Below, one piece after another: positions 12,747 through 24,148 of a stretch of 64,000 nucleotides of DNA. Origin of the DNA: Gordionus sp. m RMFG-2023 (taxonomy: Eukaryota; Nematomorpha; Gordioida; Chordodea; Parachordodidae); assembly GCF_954871325.1 (NCBI RefSeq), contig NC_088775.1:80391561-80455560 (forward strand), read 5' to 3'. The notes under the pieces were generated by a model, which saw nothing but the letters and a program-made list of their open reading frames with translations, was not told where the DNA came from and did no database searches. The stretch's first letter is position 1. Each line of letters opens with the position of its first letter. Position numbers and translations under genes: made by a program.

Positions 12747-14989
12747 ATTTTATTTTATATGCGGTTTTTTTGCAATCAATTCTTAATCTAAAACCGATTT
12801 CGAACTCGATTTGGTCGGGCCGGATAGTGGACCAGATTGATCGAGTGAATAGATCGAAAATTTAACATGAGGTTATATAGTCTCCTTTAATTTATAATTA
12901 TAAGATGATAGGAAAGTGATAGATAAAATTAAATTAACATTAAAAAGATAGGAAAACGATCACTTATAAATTAAAGAGATTATATATTAGATGATCATTC
13001 TATATACATTTCTAACCAGTTACATTTAAAAAGAGGTAACTATAGCCTGTAATAGTTATATTTTGGGGATTGTAAAATGTCGCGTTACATTAAAATTTTT
13101 AATTTATGTATAAAATAAGGGACTAGATTATTTTTATGTTTGTTAATTTTTACAAATTAAAAAAAACTTTGGTTATAATTCTATCCAGTTAATCATTAAC
13201 CCTTCGGTGGGGTTTAGAGCAGCCCAAGTCATGCTAGATTGGATATTACACAAAACCGGTTAGTAATTATAATCTAGAATTATTTTTATTTTGGTCGAGT
13301 AGTTTTTACGATATAAGAATTTCGTGACTGATTGGTGTAGAAGCGCCACTAGTAAGTTTTTTCAACTGTTAGTTAAGGCATGAAATTTTTTTAAATTTCC
13401 ATTTTATTTTGATGAATAAATATTAATTTTTTGAAATGTCTTGGTTTAAATATCCAAAAGCATCGATCGTTAATGGACGTAATATACTTATCAACATGAA
13501 TGGGTGGGCCGAGAATAAAAAAAATTCGGTTTGTACCTGCCTCGATTAACTTATTAATGAATTTTTTACAGAGAAACAATTTCTAATAGTATTAAATGCT
13601 AATAATCTATTATATTATAAATTAATTTTGTATCCTTTTAAGTAAGGCTATTTTTTTTTGTTCTTTTTTTAGAAAGAATTTTGCAAACTTTTTAAATTAA
13701 ATCAATAATTAAGCAAATGTTATATAATTTCATAGCACTTTCAAAATATCTCCCAAAATAAAAATATTTAAATAAATGTTTGCGTATAAAAAGAAAATAA
13801 AACAGCGTAGTCCGGACCTATAATTTATTAAACGCACATATATATACTATTCGTATAAATTAAGGAGGAATTTGCAAGGAGTCAAAAGTTTTCGATAAAA
13901 TTTTCAAATCATCGTCTTGTTCTTTCATTCGTCTTTTCTATTAAAAAAAATGAAGAATTACCAAAGCTTTATATTTTTTTTAAAAAAAATTTTAAATATT
14001 AAATATGACTGTTTCGGGTAGCTTATGCTTTAGCAATAAACAATACGTACAAAATATTTCTATTTTAAATTAAAAGGGTGCGGCAATCAGGGATATTCAT
14101 GAATGTTACCCTTTATTGAAATTTTGTTTACGCCCTCTATTAAGTCCGTATAACAAATTTGCTCGCGGTGCATTTATTATATTCATTATTTTATTATTTT
14201 TGTGATATTATCTCTTGCTATTGATAAATGTTATATGGTTTATTATATTATTATAATTATCATATTGGTACAAGCTATCCAAAACTATGTAGTTACAATA
14301 TTTTATAATGGCGACGAAAGAAAAATATATTTATAATAAATAAAAATGAAAACCCAAACACCATAATGGGTAAAAGTGTCATACCAAATATTCTAATGAC
14401 TAAGAGTTATGAATCAAATATTTTGATGTATAATATTGTTTAAACAAACAACCTTTATGAAGTAAAGGGTATAGAAGCAATAAATATAACCTAGGTAAAA
14501 TTTGATATTTTCGATAAACACCAATTTTCAAGATTATATTGATGATGGTTTGGAAATATTAGTAAATAATGAAACTAAAAATAAAGATTATTATTCACAT
14601 ATATGGGAATTAGTAATTTGGCTGAGGTGAAATTTTATATTATATATTCACGGATTTAAAAAGAGAATTCATCCCATTCCTGCCAATACGTTCCTTGTCA
14701 AAGTAACTGGTCAAGCATACTGAAGGTTTCATGAATTTGCGGAACATCCCTAATATGTAATGGAAAAACATTTACCAATTTCGCTAAGCCTATCGACTCA
14801 CATTCATGGTTAGTTGGAAATGATGCACAATCCAAATGAAGTAGACGTCGTGTTAAAGGATACCATGTCTCTAGCAATGATCAGGGGGCGTTAAAAAATA
14901 ATTCGCACGTTTCAGAAAGCCAAGAAAAAAATGTCTCAAATAATGGATACAGTTTTTTTTCCGGAGGGTCTCGAAGATTTTGTACACTG
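12747..14989. other. Non-coding, probable retroelement debris at right
   Basis: No host gene recognised. From about 14280 onward the sequence is less AT-rich and grades into the Ty3/gypsy fossil annotated next. Confidence 0.4.
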
Positions 14990-15250
14990 AAATAATATTT
15001 AATTATTACATTCACACTATATCACCCCAACAAGAATGGTTTAGCTGAAAGGACAATAAGGACTGATAAGTCGATTTGTAACGAGACGAAAGAAGATGCC
15101 AAGGAGCCAGAGGGAGCTACAGGCAACGCTTTGAGAGCATACAAAATGGGCGAGCACCGCCAACCAGCTGAACGATCACCGACAAAACTATTATTGTGGC
15201 GAAATCTAAAAATTGAGTGGTTACATTTAAATATCATGAATGAGATAGGA
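14990..15250 (+). mobile_element. Ty3/gypsy retrotransposon fossil, integrase region
   Basis: The plus strand encodes a segment with the phrase LYHPNKNGLAERTIRT. This matches the YHP-x(2)-NGLAER motif at the end of the integrase catalytic core in Ty3/gypsy elements of the K02A2.6 type. It is followed by RSPTKLLLWRNLKIEW, which corresponds to the SPAELLFGRxLRTRL segment of the same family. The piece is broken and old. No LTR pair was found around it, and its outer limits are uncertain: the less AT-rich stretch from about 14640 probably belongs to it. Confidence 0.6.
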
Positions 15251-15472
15251 CGAGAAAATAATAGATAAAAAGAAACCCATGCATGATGAACAGCCTCATA
15301 TGAGAGAATTTGAGACATTATACCTGTATAGATATGTAATGTAATATTCGGTTAGTAATAATGAAACAATCGGAAATATGCCGATCAACTCTAAAAATGT
15401 GATATAGGATGGAAAAGTTATGAAAGGAAGTGGAAAAGAGTCGGAAGTTGAAAAGTCAGAAAATGGAGAAGT

Positions 15473-15649
15473 GCTAACTCAATATTTTATCCAAAAAATA
15501 TTACCGAAGCCTCGAGATTTCGCTAATTGATGTCTAGACCTTTATGTCATCTATGAGCAAAATTTTCAGGCTTGCGTAATATTACTAGATAAAATATGGA
15601 GTTAGCCGTTTTTAAAAATCGGCTCAAATCGAGCCGTATAACAACACTA
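15473..15649. repeat. TTAAACGGCTC-family MITE, left-truncated
   Basis: Shares with the copies at 40000-40222 and 31621-31813 the phrases GCTAACTCAATATTTTATCC, GAGATTTCGCTAAT and ATCGGCTCAAATCGAGCCG. It ends in ACAACACTA, the inverted terminal motif of the family. The left terminal repeat is missing. Confidence 0.65.
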
Positions 15650-15734
15650 CACAAATGGAGACAAACTACAATGACGCATAAATGGCAACAATCGAAAAAT
15701 CATATATATATCACCTGATTTGAAATTTAAGCTA

Positions 15735-17871
15735 GGGGGGGGGGGGGTGCGCAGGGGCTCGAGCCCCCTAAAAAATTTGAATAGCCCTTTGAAGCAAGAA
15801 AATTTTTATTTAAAGGCTCCTTCCCCTTGAACTAAAAATAAATTTTTAATTACCCCAAGAAAGATTTCTTTTATAATTCTATTAAGTAATATATATTTAA
15901 TATTATTATTTAAAAATTAATAAGACTATATAGATTTTTATTAAATGATTACTATTTTAATTATTAGATTAGATTAATTATATTTTACTATGTCAGCTTG
16001 CAATCAAATTCTATATTAAAAATGGAATATCAATACAATACCATGCATAATGTTTAAATATCAATTTAGCATTAACAGTTCAAGTTTAATTGATTTTTAT
16101 TATTTTAAATATTTTAAAATCCTAATTAAATAAATATAATAATTTATTAATTGATAATTAACAAATTTAATATTTTAATTATCCGAGTTCAAAATCACTA
16201 TTTAAACTTTAAAATGCATGTGTATCAAAATTTTTTTAAAAAACAAAGCGTTCAATAATAAAGCTGGTGGTGAACAAAGTATATTTAATACAGTTTTTTA
16301 ATTTCAAACTATATTTTAGATATTGAAAGACGATTAATTGTGGTTTTAAAAGATAAAAATTTTGAAAACAAAAAGGTTAAAAGAAAGACAGGTAAATTAA
16401 TTAATATATAATATAAGATATTTTATTTATAAAATAATAGAAGCTAAACCTTTGGGTCAATCTGAAGATATATGTAAGATCCAATGTATAGATATCTCAG
16501 AATGTATTAATTTTTTAAATATAATTAAATATAAAATTTTATATAGGCATGTAATCTGACAAGGATGCTACAACAAGCCGATTGTTGGTAGCAGTAATCC
16601 ATATAAAGGTATGAGTTGTATTAGAACAAATTATATTTGATGAAATACATTTTAAAATTAATCTTATTTAGATTGTTTGGTCAATGAAGAAAAAAGACTT
16701 ATTGTGAATGAGAGAATTGTTAATAATCTAGGGACAGTAGAAAAAAAAAATAAGTAAATTAATTTATATTTAATATAGACATTTTATTTATAAAATAAAA
16801 GCTAAACGCATGGCTCAATCTAAAAGTGACAACCATACAAGTATTTTTTTCATTATAAAAATATTTTTCTTCAAATATATAATATTTGCCATAATTTTCA
16901 TATAAAAATAATATTATTATAATTTATATATTAATATTTGTCACTTTTTTAGAAGAACTTATACAAGTATTATTTTTATTTTAACAATATTTTTCTTCAA
17001 ATATATATTTGTCATAATTTTCATAAAAGCAATAATATTTTAATTAATATATTAATATTTTAACTTTTTTCAGAAGAGCTTGATCTGGGTACTAAAACAA
17101 TTGGATCTATGCAACCAATATTAGGTGCATATCCATATACTGAATTGGGGAAAGATAGAAGATGTTTTCAACCTCAGTGGTACAAATCCTTTCCTTGGAA
17201 TGAATATAGCATTACCAAAACGCTATTTTTTGTTTTCCTTGTCGTAATTTTCCCACACAATTTCAAAAGGTTATCTCTTTGATATAGGTTATTAAAAATT
17301 TCGTAAGGTAAAAGAATTCTTAACAGCTCACGGAGCAACAAATGATCATAGAACGAATGTAATTCTCTGAAACCATTTTAAACAATCTTTAATAGAAGGG
17401 ACCATTAAAGAAAAATTTATAGCTCTAACTAAATTAACAATAATGGAAAGAAGAAAATATTTGAAACGATTATTCATATAATACTATGTGGTAAGTTAGA
17501 ACTTCCCCTTAGAGGACATCATGAAAGTAAGACAAGCAAATCAAAGGAATTATTGTGAAATATTAAACAGAATGCAATCTGCAGCGGGAAACATAATCTT
17601 AAAGTACATAGCTTCAGAAATTAGGGAGGCAGGTTATTTTGCTGTCCATATGAACAATTTAGTATATGTGTTAGATATGTTGATAAACATAAAACAAAAA
17701 CACGAAAGAAATCTTTTATATCTTTTGAAAAAGTTGAAAACTTAGATGCAGAATCATTAACCAAGACACTAATATCAACCTTAAACAACAATTCCATAAA
17801 TGCAATTTGCGTTGCTCAAGCATATGATGGTGACAGTGTTATGAAAGGGCATATTTCAGGAGTCCAGGAAA
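15735..17871 (+). mobile_element. hAT transposon copy A (ZMYM1/TTF type), 3' part missing
   Basis: The left edge is a 13-base G run followed by GCGCAGGGGCTCGAGCCCCC, the mirror image of the element end at 8821-8850. The interior encodes in pieces the TTF-type zinc-finger region (GAYPYTELGKDRRCFQPQWY, then SFPWNEYS; 17127-17220) and a DUF4371-like segment (17521-17745: CEILNRMQSAAGNIILKYIA). It then shares sequence with the minus-strand copy at 20310-20600. Homology stops abruptly at about 17871, where the next element begins, and does not resume after 20615. Confidence 0.6.
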
Positions 17872-18319
17872 CACGGGCGTCGCTAGCTTTTACAATCTCA
17901 GGGGGCTCAACTAAAAAAAAATTTATGGGGGGCTTCACTCCCATACCCCACAATTTGCGGGCCTTCGGCCCCGCTTTTGCCCGGGATTTATATTACTATA
18001 TTATACTTTTTTAAAATTAGCCAACTCTGAAAATTACTTCTATTTTTATATTTTGTCATTTATTATATTATGCATACAAAATAAACTGGCATATAAATAA
18101 ATAAAACAATACAACACATTTCTAAAAACAATATTTAATACAAAATCTATTTATTACAGTATAAAATATTTTCGATTGCTGATATAAAAAAATTTTGCGT
18201 CTAAAGAATTACAATTGATAAAAAAAGGTTAATTAATATATATGGCTCAATTGATAATGGTTTTTAAAAACACATAAGGCAATATAAATCTTAGCAACCT
18301 ACATTGACAAAATGTCATA

Positions 18320-18760
18320 AAACTAATATAACTCTCTGTTACCCTTTTAGACAATGTTTTGTAGAATCGACTAATAAGGAAAAATTTATATGCCTAACCA
18401 AATCAGCAATTCTTGAAGAAGAAAATATAAACGACCAAAAATCATAAAACTATATGGTGGTTAGAGCTCCCTCTTAGATGACATGATTGAAACTAGATAA
18501 GTAATTGAGAAAATTATTGTGATTAAATTTCTAAAAGATTATCTTCCATTTTTAATGATATATAAACGACTACACAGTTGATAAGTTTTGCTTATCTAAA
18601 ATATGCAATCATATGCTCTCAGCAGCTGTAGTAATAATCTTAAATGACATAGTCAAACAAATAATAATAGGTGCTGGTAAATTTTCAGTCATAGCTATGA
18701 CACTCACGATGTTAACTAATATCAGAATTTATAATGTTAGATAAAATGATTAAAAAAAAC
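18320..18760 (+). pseudogene. Related hAT transposase fragment, plus strand
   Basis: Reads in pieces with the same landmarks as 17340-17740: a segment starting TNKEKFICLTKSAILEEE (compare TIKEKFIALTKLTIMERR in copy A), then KSLISKICNHMLSAA-like sequence corresponding to the DUF4371 start. It is strongly decayed. It lies inside copy B in the opposite orientation to that copy's own transposase, so it is either a third insertion or part of an internal inversion. Confidence 0.45.
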
Positions 18761-19137
18761 ACTAAAAATCTTTAGAAGAAATTATGCAAATATATTGAAG
18801 TCTTAAGTTATTTACATGGATGCCAAAGAAGCTATAAAATAAGAGTGATATGATGAAAGCAATTAAGAACTTATATATGATTGTATTGTCAATATATTCA
18901 AATATTTCTAATTAATTTTTTGCAGAAACATATTCGGCCATATCAAAAGAAAGCATTTACAGTTGGTTTCTGTTTTTTTAATCTCAAAAAGAAATTTTTT
19001 ATAAGTGCCATATCTTTTAGCTAATTTTGGATAATGATAAAAAAATTTATAAAATAAATATTCAACGATATATTTACTCGCTTATACTAACGCCTAAAAT
19101 TGCGTTTAATAATATAAATATTATAAGGTTAAATTAT

Positions 19138-20580
19138 TTATAAAATAAGTTCTCTACGACGGTTAGTCATTGTTGCATATTCATTTATAATGTGATCCAT
19201 AGGAATGTTATTAATAACACTTTTTTCAATGCTCAATAGAGCCAACGAATTTAATCGTTCCTGACCCATTGTCGATCGAATATATGTTTTCACCCATTTT
19301 AAAGCTGAAAATGATCTTTCACATGAGCAGGAATTAAAAGGTATGGTTAGCGCAATTTTAAGGCAATTATATATAAGAGGGAATATATCGATGGGCAAGA
19401 TTTTTATCAAATTTATTATTGATTTGCACATAGATTCATGTGTTTTATTATAGGTTAAAATAGAAATCTTTAATATTGCGTATTCTTCCATTGGATCAGG
19501 AAGATTATAATGTAAGATAAATGGTTTGATATCATTATTTAAAAATTGGGGGGAAAAGGGATGTAAAGCACTTATAGCTATTAATATATCTGTGTTTTCT
19601 TGACAAAATCTCTTTTTAAATCCATTTATCATAATATCCAAAATTGGAAAAGACATGACACTTATAAAAAGTTTCTGTTTGATCAGAATAATTAAGAGAA
19701 ACAATATCACCTATTTGAATAGAATCATTTAAAATGGTAGAAGGTATATTTGTTCTTTTATTTTTTATTTTTATATTATATAAATTGCAGAATTTATTTA
19801 CTTCGGTAAATAATGAAGAAAAATAAGAATTATTTCTTAAATTTGACAAAGAAATGATAAGAGACTCGATAAAAGCCAATGCTGTTGATATGTCAGAATC
19901 TGATTTTTGCAAAAAAATAGAAATATTGGAACACATAGATAATAATTTTTGGAATATAAACATACACATAATTGTATCATATTGTAAAAGAATATATAAA
20001 ATTCCATTTGCTTTCACTATATCACCATGTTCTATATTTTCTAGATAAGAAATAATTGCAAAGAGAGTGTTTTTTTACTGCCTCTATCGTTCTAATATGG
20101 GATCCCCAACGTGTAGGACTCACGGCATCAATATTTTTGGATTTTAGCACTAATCTTAATTTAAATCAAGAAATTTGTTATTGGATAGATATTGAGAAAA
20201 AAGCATGAATAGATTCTAATATATTAAAAAACTTTCTAGACTGAGGTAGGTATTTGAGTTTATGTGCATAGCAGTGTACATATATAGCCATTTTGTGATT
20301 TTTGCGATATCTTTCCTGGACTCCTGAAAGATGCCCTTTCATAACACTGGCACCATCATATGTTTGAGCAACGCAAATTGCATTTATGGAATTGTTGTTT
20401 AAGGTTAATATTAGTGTCTTCGTTAATGATTCTGCATTTCAACTTTTTCAAAAGATAGATTCCTTTGATGTTTTTGTTTTATTAACATATCTAACACATA
20501 TATAAATTGTTCATATGAGCTAACATCACGAGTGTCATCAGCCATGACAGTAAAATAACCTGCCTCCTTTATTTCGTTGA
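19138..20580 (-). pseudogene. hAT transposase (ZMYM1/TTF type) remnant
   Basis: The 3' block (19138-19710) contains CLKIALTIPFNSCSCERSFS, followed by LKWVKTYIRSTMGQERLNSL. This is the hATC dimerisation domain in the form found in ZMYM1/TTF-type hAT proteins. An overlapping frame (19616-20017) carries the preceding helical segment, and 20300-20580 matches the DUF4371 region of copy A on the opposite strand. At least one frame change, near 19660, separates the two main blocks. The copy is defective but less decayed than its neighbours. Confidence 0.7.
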
Positions 20581-20842
20581 GCTCCCTGAGACTGTAAAGG
20601 CTAGCGACGCCCCTGTATAATATATTATTTAGTCATACACATATAATATGATTTATTTATTATTATATAAGTAAAACTGGTAATTAGCCCCCCAATATTA
20701 ATAAAAGATATGTAAATATTTTATAGTTATCTCTAAAACCTTGCAAGGAAAAACTAATATGCCTTTTAATTTCGTAAATAACTTGATTGCGTTTTATTTT
20801 TTTTGTATTTTTTTAATAATACATTTAAATTTATAATAACTA

Positions 20843-21555
20843 TTGAAACCAGTTGCAACATGTTTGAAAAATGAAAGTAAATCTGAGTTGGAATATGTAA
20901 TTAATCAATTAGTGTGGGTTCGGGTTTATGAAAATGAAAAAAAATGGGTGAAGGGAGTTGTTATAGGAAATAAGGTACTTAAAATTAGGTTTGAGCACAA
21001 CAGTGAAGCTGTAAGGCATAGAGATAAATTGAGGGAAAGGAGGGCATAAAAATGTAACGGAAAAAAATGAAAATATATATATATGAGAAATGTAAATAAT
21101 AATGACCTGAGTAATGAAATAAATTAATTTAAGAAAAATAAATAAAGGAAAATGAAAGCTGAAAGGTCGGATTAAGAAATAAAAGTATTTCTGGGTTATG
21201 TTTTAGATCATCTTAAGTGCTTTTTTTGTTATAATTTGATTTGTGAAAGTTAAAGGATAGAAATATATATATAAATTGAAATAAAAATGTGTATTACATT
21301 GTAGAATGAAGAAAGTTATTACACTAATAAAATATGTTTAAAAAAAGTAACACAATGGGTTGAGATAAATTGTGGTAGAATTCGTCTATAAAGATAAAAA
21401 TTAGAGATGAAAAGAGTTGTAAAATAAAAAAAAAAGGGGGTTAAGAAATATACTGAGTAAAAAAAATTATCATGGAAATTGATAAAACAAGAAATAGTAA
21501 GGATTTATAAATAAAAACGACAATGTGAAAGTTTTAAAAAAAGAAGGGGGGGGGG
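20843..21555 (+). mobile_element. Ty3/gypsy fossil: integrase C-terminus and polypurine tract
   Basis: 20843-21049 encodes a segment with VWVRVYENEKKWVKGVVIG and EAVRHRDKLRERR. This is the small SH3-like C-terminal integrase module of Ty3/gypsy pol (usual form VWVRDYRxGxKWVxGxI...RHVDQLR). A strongly purine-rich stretch follows, ending in a tract AAGAAGGGGGGGGGG (21541-21555) directly before ATGTTAG. This is the arrangement expected at a polypurine tract and the TG start of a 3' LTR. It is a broken remnant: no second LTR or primer-binding site was found. It could be the same family as 14990-15250. Confidence 0.55.
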
Positions 21556-21870
21556 ATGTTAGAAGATAAAATTTTGGGTTTAAAGGAAAATTGAAAGTAA
21601 TTAATTATTAATTATAGCAAATAGGTAAGAAATAAATTTTATGTTTAAAAGTAATTAATTAGGGGAATTGGTAAAACAAAAAAAAATATAGTAGGAGAAG
21701 GGATCAAAAACTTTGGAAAATTAAGGAATATTAAAGGAAATTGTTTTATGAGAGAGCAACTGGAATGTGTTGATTAAATTATATGTGAAAGTGAATAGAA
21801 TAGAATGTGTTGATATTGTATGTGAATAAAATGATAGGTAAAAAAAAAATAAAGTTAAAAATTATTTTTT
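21556..21870. other. Possible LTR remnant
   Basis: Begins (A)TGTTAGAAG just after the purine tract. No matching repeat was found in the window, so the LTR identity rests only on position. Confidence 0.25.
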
Positions 21871-22655
21871 GTGGAAATTTGTTTATTTGGTTTGAAAATT
21901 TGTGTAATTATTAAAGTAAATTGTATTAAAATGAAAACTTTTTATATCAAATCAGGGTCTAATATGATCCAAGTTAACACAATAAATGCAAAACCAGCTG
22001 GCCGACAAGTGACATGATTGATGGATCAACAGCAAGATGAGGAAATACCAAATGAATCGAGTCGATATCCCAGTCAAGCCATCATCCAGAGGTCCGTCAC
22101 ACAGAGGGATTTATCCTGCTTAACATGCGGAGGACTGGGTGACGTCCGAGCGGAATAATTCAATCACCAACGTGGATGACAACTGAGCATAACAGATGGC
22201 AACAGAATGGAGTACCGGAGAATTATCAGTTGCTCGCCCAGTATCAAGAGGAACAATAATGATGATGACAAGAGAAGGAGGCAATGTGGTGCCACAACAG
22301 GAACAGCATGTGACAAATTCGAGAATAGTTCCGAGGAGACAAGAAGCGATGCGTCCTGTTCAAAATGGCAGTTAGGGCATTATACCCAGGGATGTTATTG
22401 CCATGGACGAGAAGAAGGATGAGATGATTATCGATGAACCAGAGTAATTTAAATGGCGAAGGTGTTTTTTTCGATTCATTCGCTATTTCCCTATCTTACT
22501 GTTGAATCCAGTCATCATTGTTGGCCAGCAGGTTTTGCATGCTTATTTGTGTTAACTTGGATCATACTAGACCAGGATTTGATATAAAAAGTTTCCATTT
22601 TAATAGAAATTACTTTAATAATTTTTCCAAACCAAATAAACAATTTTTAACAATT
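21871..22655. mobile_element. Element with about 130-bp terminal inverted repeats
   Basis: The left arm (about 21871-22002) and right arm (about 22524-22655) are reverse complements with few differences. Shared phrases include TTGTTTATTTGGTTTG, AACTTTTTATATCAAATC, TATGATCCAAGTTAACACAA and GCAAAACC(A/T)GCTGGCC. The interior (22003-22523) is distinctly less AT-rich than the flanks and has scattered open stretches, for example 22207-22422, with no recognisable domain. The family is unassigned. It abuts the gypsy fossil, so it could be a non-autonomous retroelement derivative or a fold-back DNA transposon. Confidence 0.55.
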
Positions 22656-23177
22656 AAAAAAAAATTAATTTTATTTTAATTAATTCCAACAAAATTTTGT
22701 CTCTGGCAATAACATAAGAATAAAAGAATAATAAAAATAATATTATGATGGATAATAGGATATATGGAGCAGTGGATTGGTATGAAATTTGAACGGAAAA
22801 TTTCTAAACCAATATTCAGGCGATTATAGAAATATTCTCTGGGTTTGCCCATGAGATAGGTAATTTTTCTTTCTATCTCCTTCAGGAAAGAAAGTGTCTA
22901 GTGGTCGAAGTTTCAGATTAATGTGACAACAAACGAATTTAAAATTGATTAACTCTTGAATATATATTTTTTTTTTTATTTCGCCAATCGAAAGAGTATT
23001 CGTGGGTTAGCGAATGTCTATATAAGTGTAATCCCAGGCGAGAGGGATGCCCCTCTCTTTCCTATGAAATTAAGGTTAAACCATCTGTCCTCTAACCATG
23101 TGAAGTATTGAGACCTAATGGCTAGAGGGCACTTGGTATGTTGGATCATCTTTGAGCTTTGAATATTATATTGTTAA
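22656..23177. other. Non-coding, probable older repeat
   Basis: Moderate-GC sequence without a gene. It was split by the MITE at 23178 and continues at 23616-24010; both sides have a composition unlike the AT-rich background, so it is probably an older transposon remnant of unknown family. Confidence 0.35.
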
Positions 23178-23607
23178 ATAGTGATCTGCATTGGGCCTAA
23201 TTTTTCAAGCCCGGCCCGAAATTTTTTTAAAAAAGTTTTGCCGGCCCAGCTCGAACCCGAAATTATTAAAAGAGTTTTGCCGGCCCATCCCGAACCAAAA
23301 TTTTTTTTAAAAAAATTTACCAACCTGGCCCGAATTTATTTAAATATAGAAATTAATTTTTATAATTACTCAAAATAAAAGACATATGTTATATGTCGTT
23401 TAGTTTCAATAAATAAAATCAAATATTTTTATTTAACATAAAAAATTCAATATATATTGATAATTTTAGTATATTTAAAAAAATTTCCAAGGTCCGACTC
23501 GGCCTAAATTTTTTTAAAAATATTAGGCCCGGCCCGAATCAGATTATTTTAAATAGAATTAGGCCCAAGCCCGGCACAAAGTGCCGGGCCTAACTTTGCA
23601 GATCTCT
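23178..23607. mobile_element. hAT MITE with 8-bp target duplication
   Basis: The 430-bp element is flanked by ATTGTTAA at 23170-23177 and 23608-23615. The terminal motifs GTGATCTGCATTGGGCC and the inverse of GGGCCTAACTTTGCAGATC agree. The subterminal blocks are built on GCCCGGCCCGAAATTTTTT, the same GC-rich iterated motif as the autonomous-type element at 10917-12738. No coding sequence. Confidence 0.75.
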
Positions 23608-23615
23608 ATTGTTAA

Positions 23616-24148
23616 CTGTGCAATGTGACGGCATTTAGAGAATCGGCACTGTAATGGATGACATCCATTTTCTTCAACTCTGGTGCTGTAAAGAGAGCAG
23701 GTGAAAGGAGAAATGATATTATAACCAGCACGAAGACCAACTGATATTCTTAATTGGCAGGAAGATAAATGAAGACTGAGAATTTGGCTGGGAATAACAA
23801 TTCATTCATAGCCACTGTAAAAGTTGGAAAATTTAAAGCTAGTTAATCATTTTGTAGGTTTGGATAATAGAAATTCGATGGAACATTCAACCAAAGGATA
23901 ATCCTAATCTTTCTGCAAAAATGAAGAAGGGCTACGAGATTGAAGATTTAATGGCATCTCAGAACTTGAACATAGAATCTAGATGTTTATCTGGAAGGCA
24001 TAGGTTAGATTGATGGCATTTATTGAAAATGTAATTGTAAATACATAAAATATATACTTTGATTTTACTTAAAAAATATTACATTTTAAGATTACTTAAT
24101 ATTATACCAATATCAAGTAAGAGAAAATCATTAGGCTAAAATTATTAT
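23616..24148. other. Non-coding flank of EMC2
   Basis: The left half is moderate-GC repeat debris, interrupted by the MITE just upstream. The right half (24020-24148) is AT-rich and lies directly downstream of the EMC2 stop codon, so it should hold the 3' UTR and polyadenylation signal. No single signal stands out. Confidence 0.4.

Larger units (their letters stand above)
17872..20615 (-). mobile_element. hAT transposon copy B with matching terminal repeats
   Basis: The left end CACGGGCGTCGCTAGC and the right end, whose reverse complement is CAGGGGCGTCGCTAGC, match. Both continue into TTTACAATCTCAGGGGGCTC or TTTACAGTCTCAGGGAGC. The element is about 2.74 kb long. Its transposase remnant is on the minus strand, and a plus-strand piece of related sequence lies at 18320-18760. 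No 8-bp target duplication is seen: the left flank is TCCAGGAA and the right flank is TATAATAT. The insertion site has therefore been rearranged since arrival. Confidence 0.7.

Noticed and set aside
15022-15318. 98-residue minus-strand open frame
   Set aside because: It is the reverse strand of the Ty3/gypsy integrase fossil, whose plus-strand motifs are recognisable.
17872-20615. Simple nested insertion of copy B into copy A
   Set aside because: The octamers beside the two termini differ and copy A sequence does not resume on the right, so a plain insertion with target duplication is not supported.
22207-22422. 71-residue open frame inside the inverted-repeat element
   Set aside because: Low complexity with no conserved motif; kept only as part of the element.
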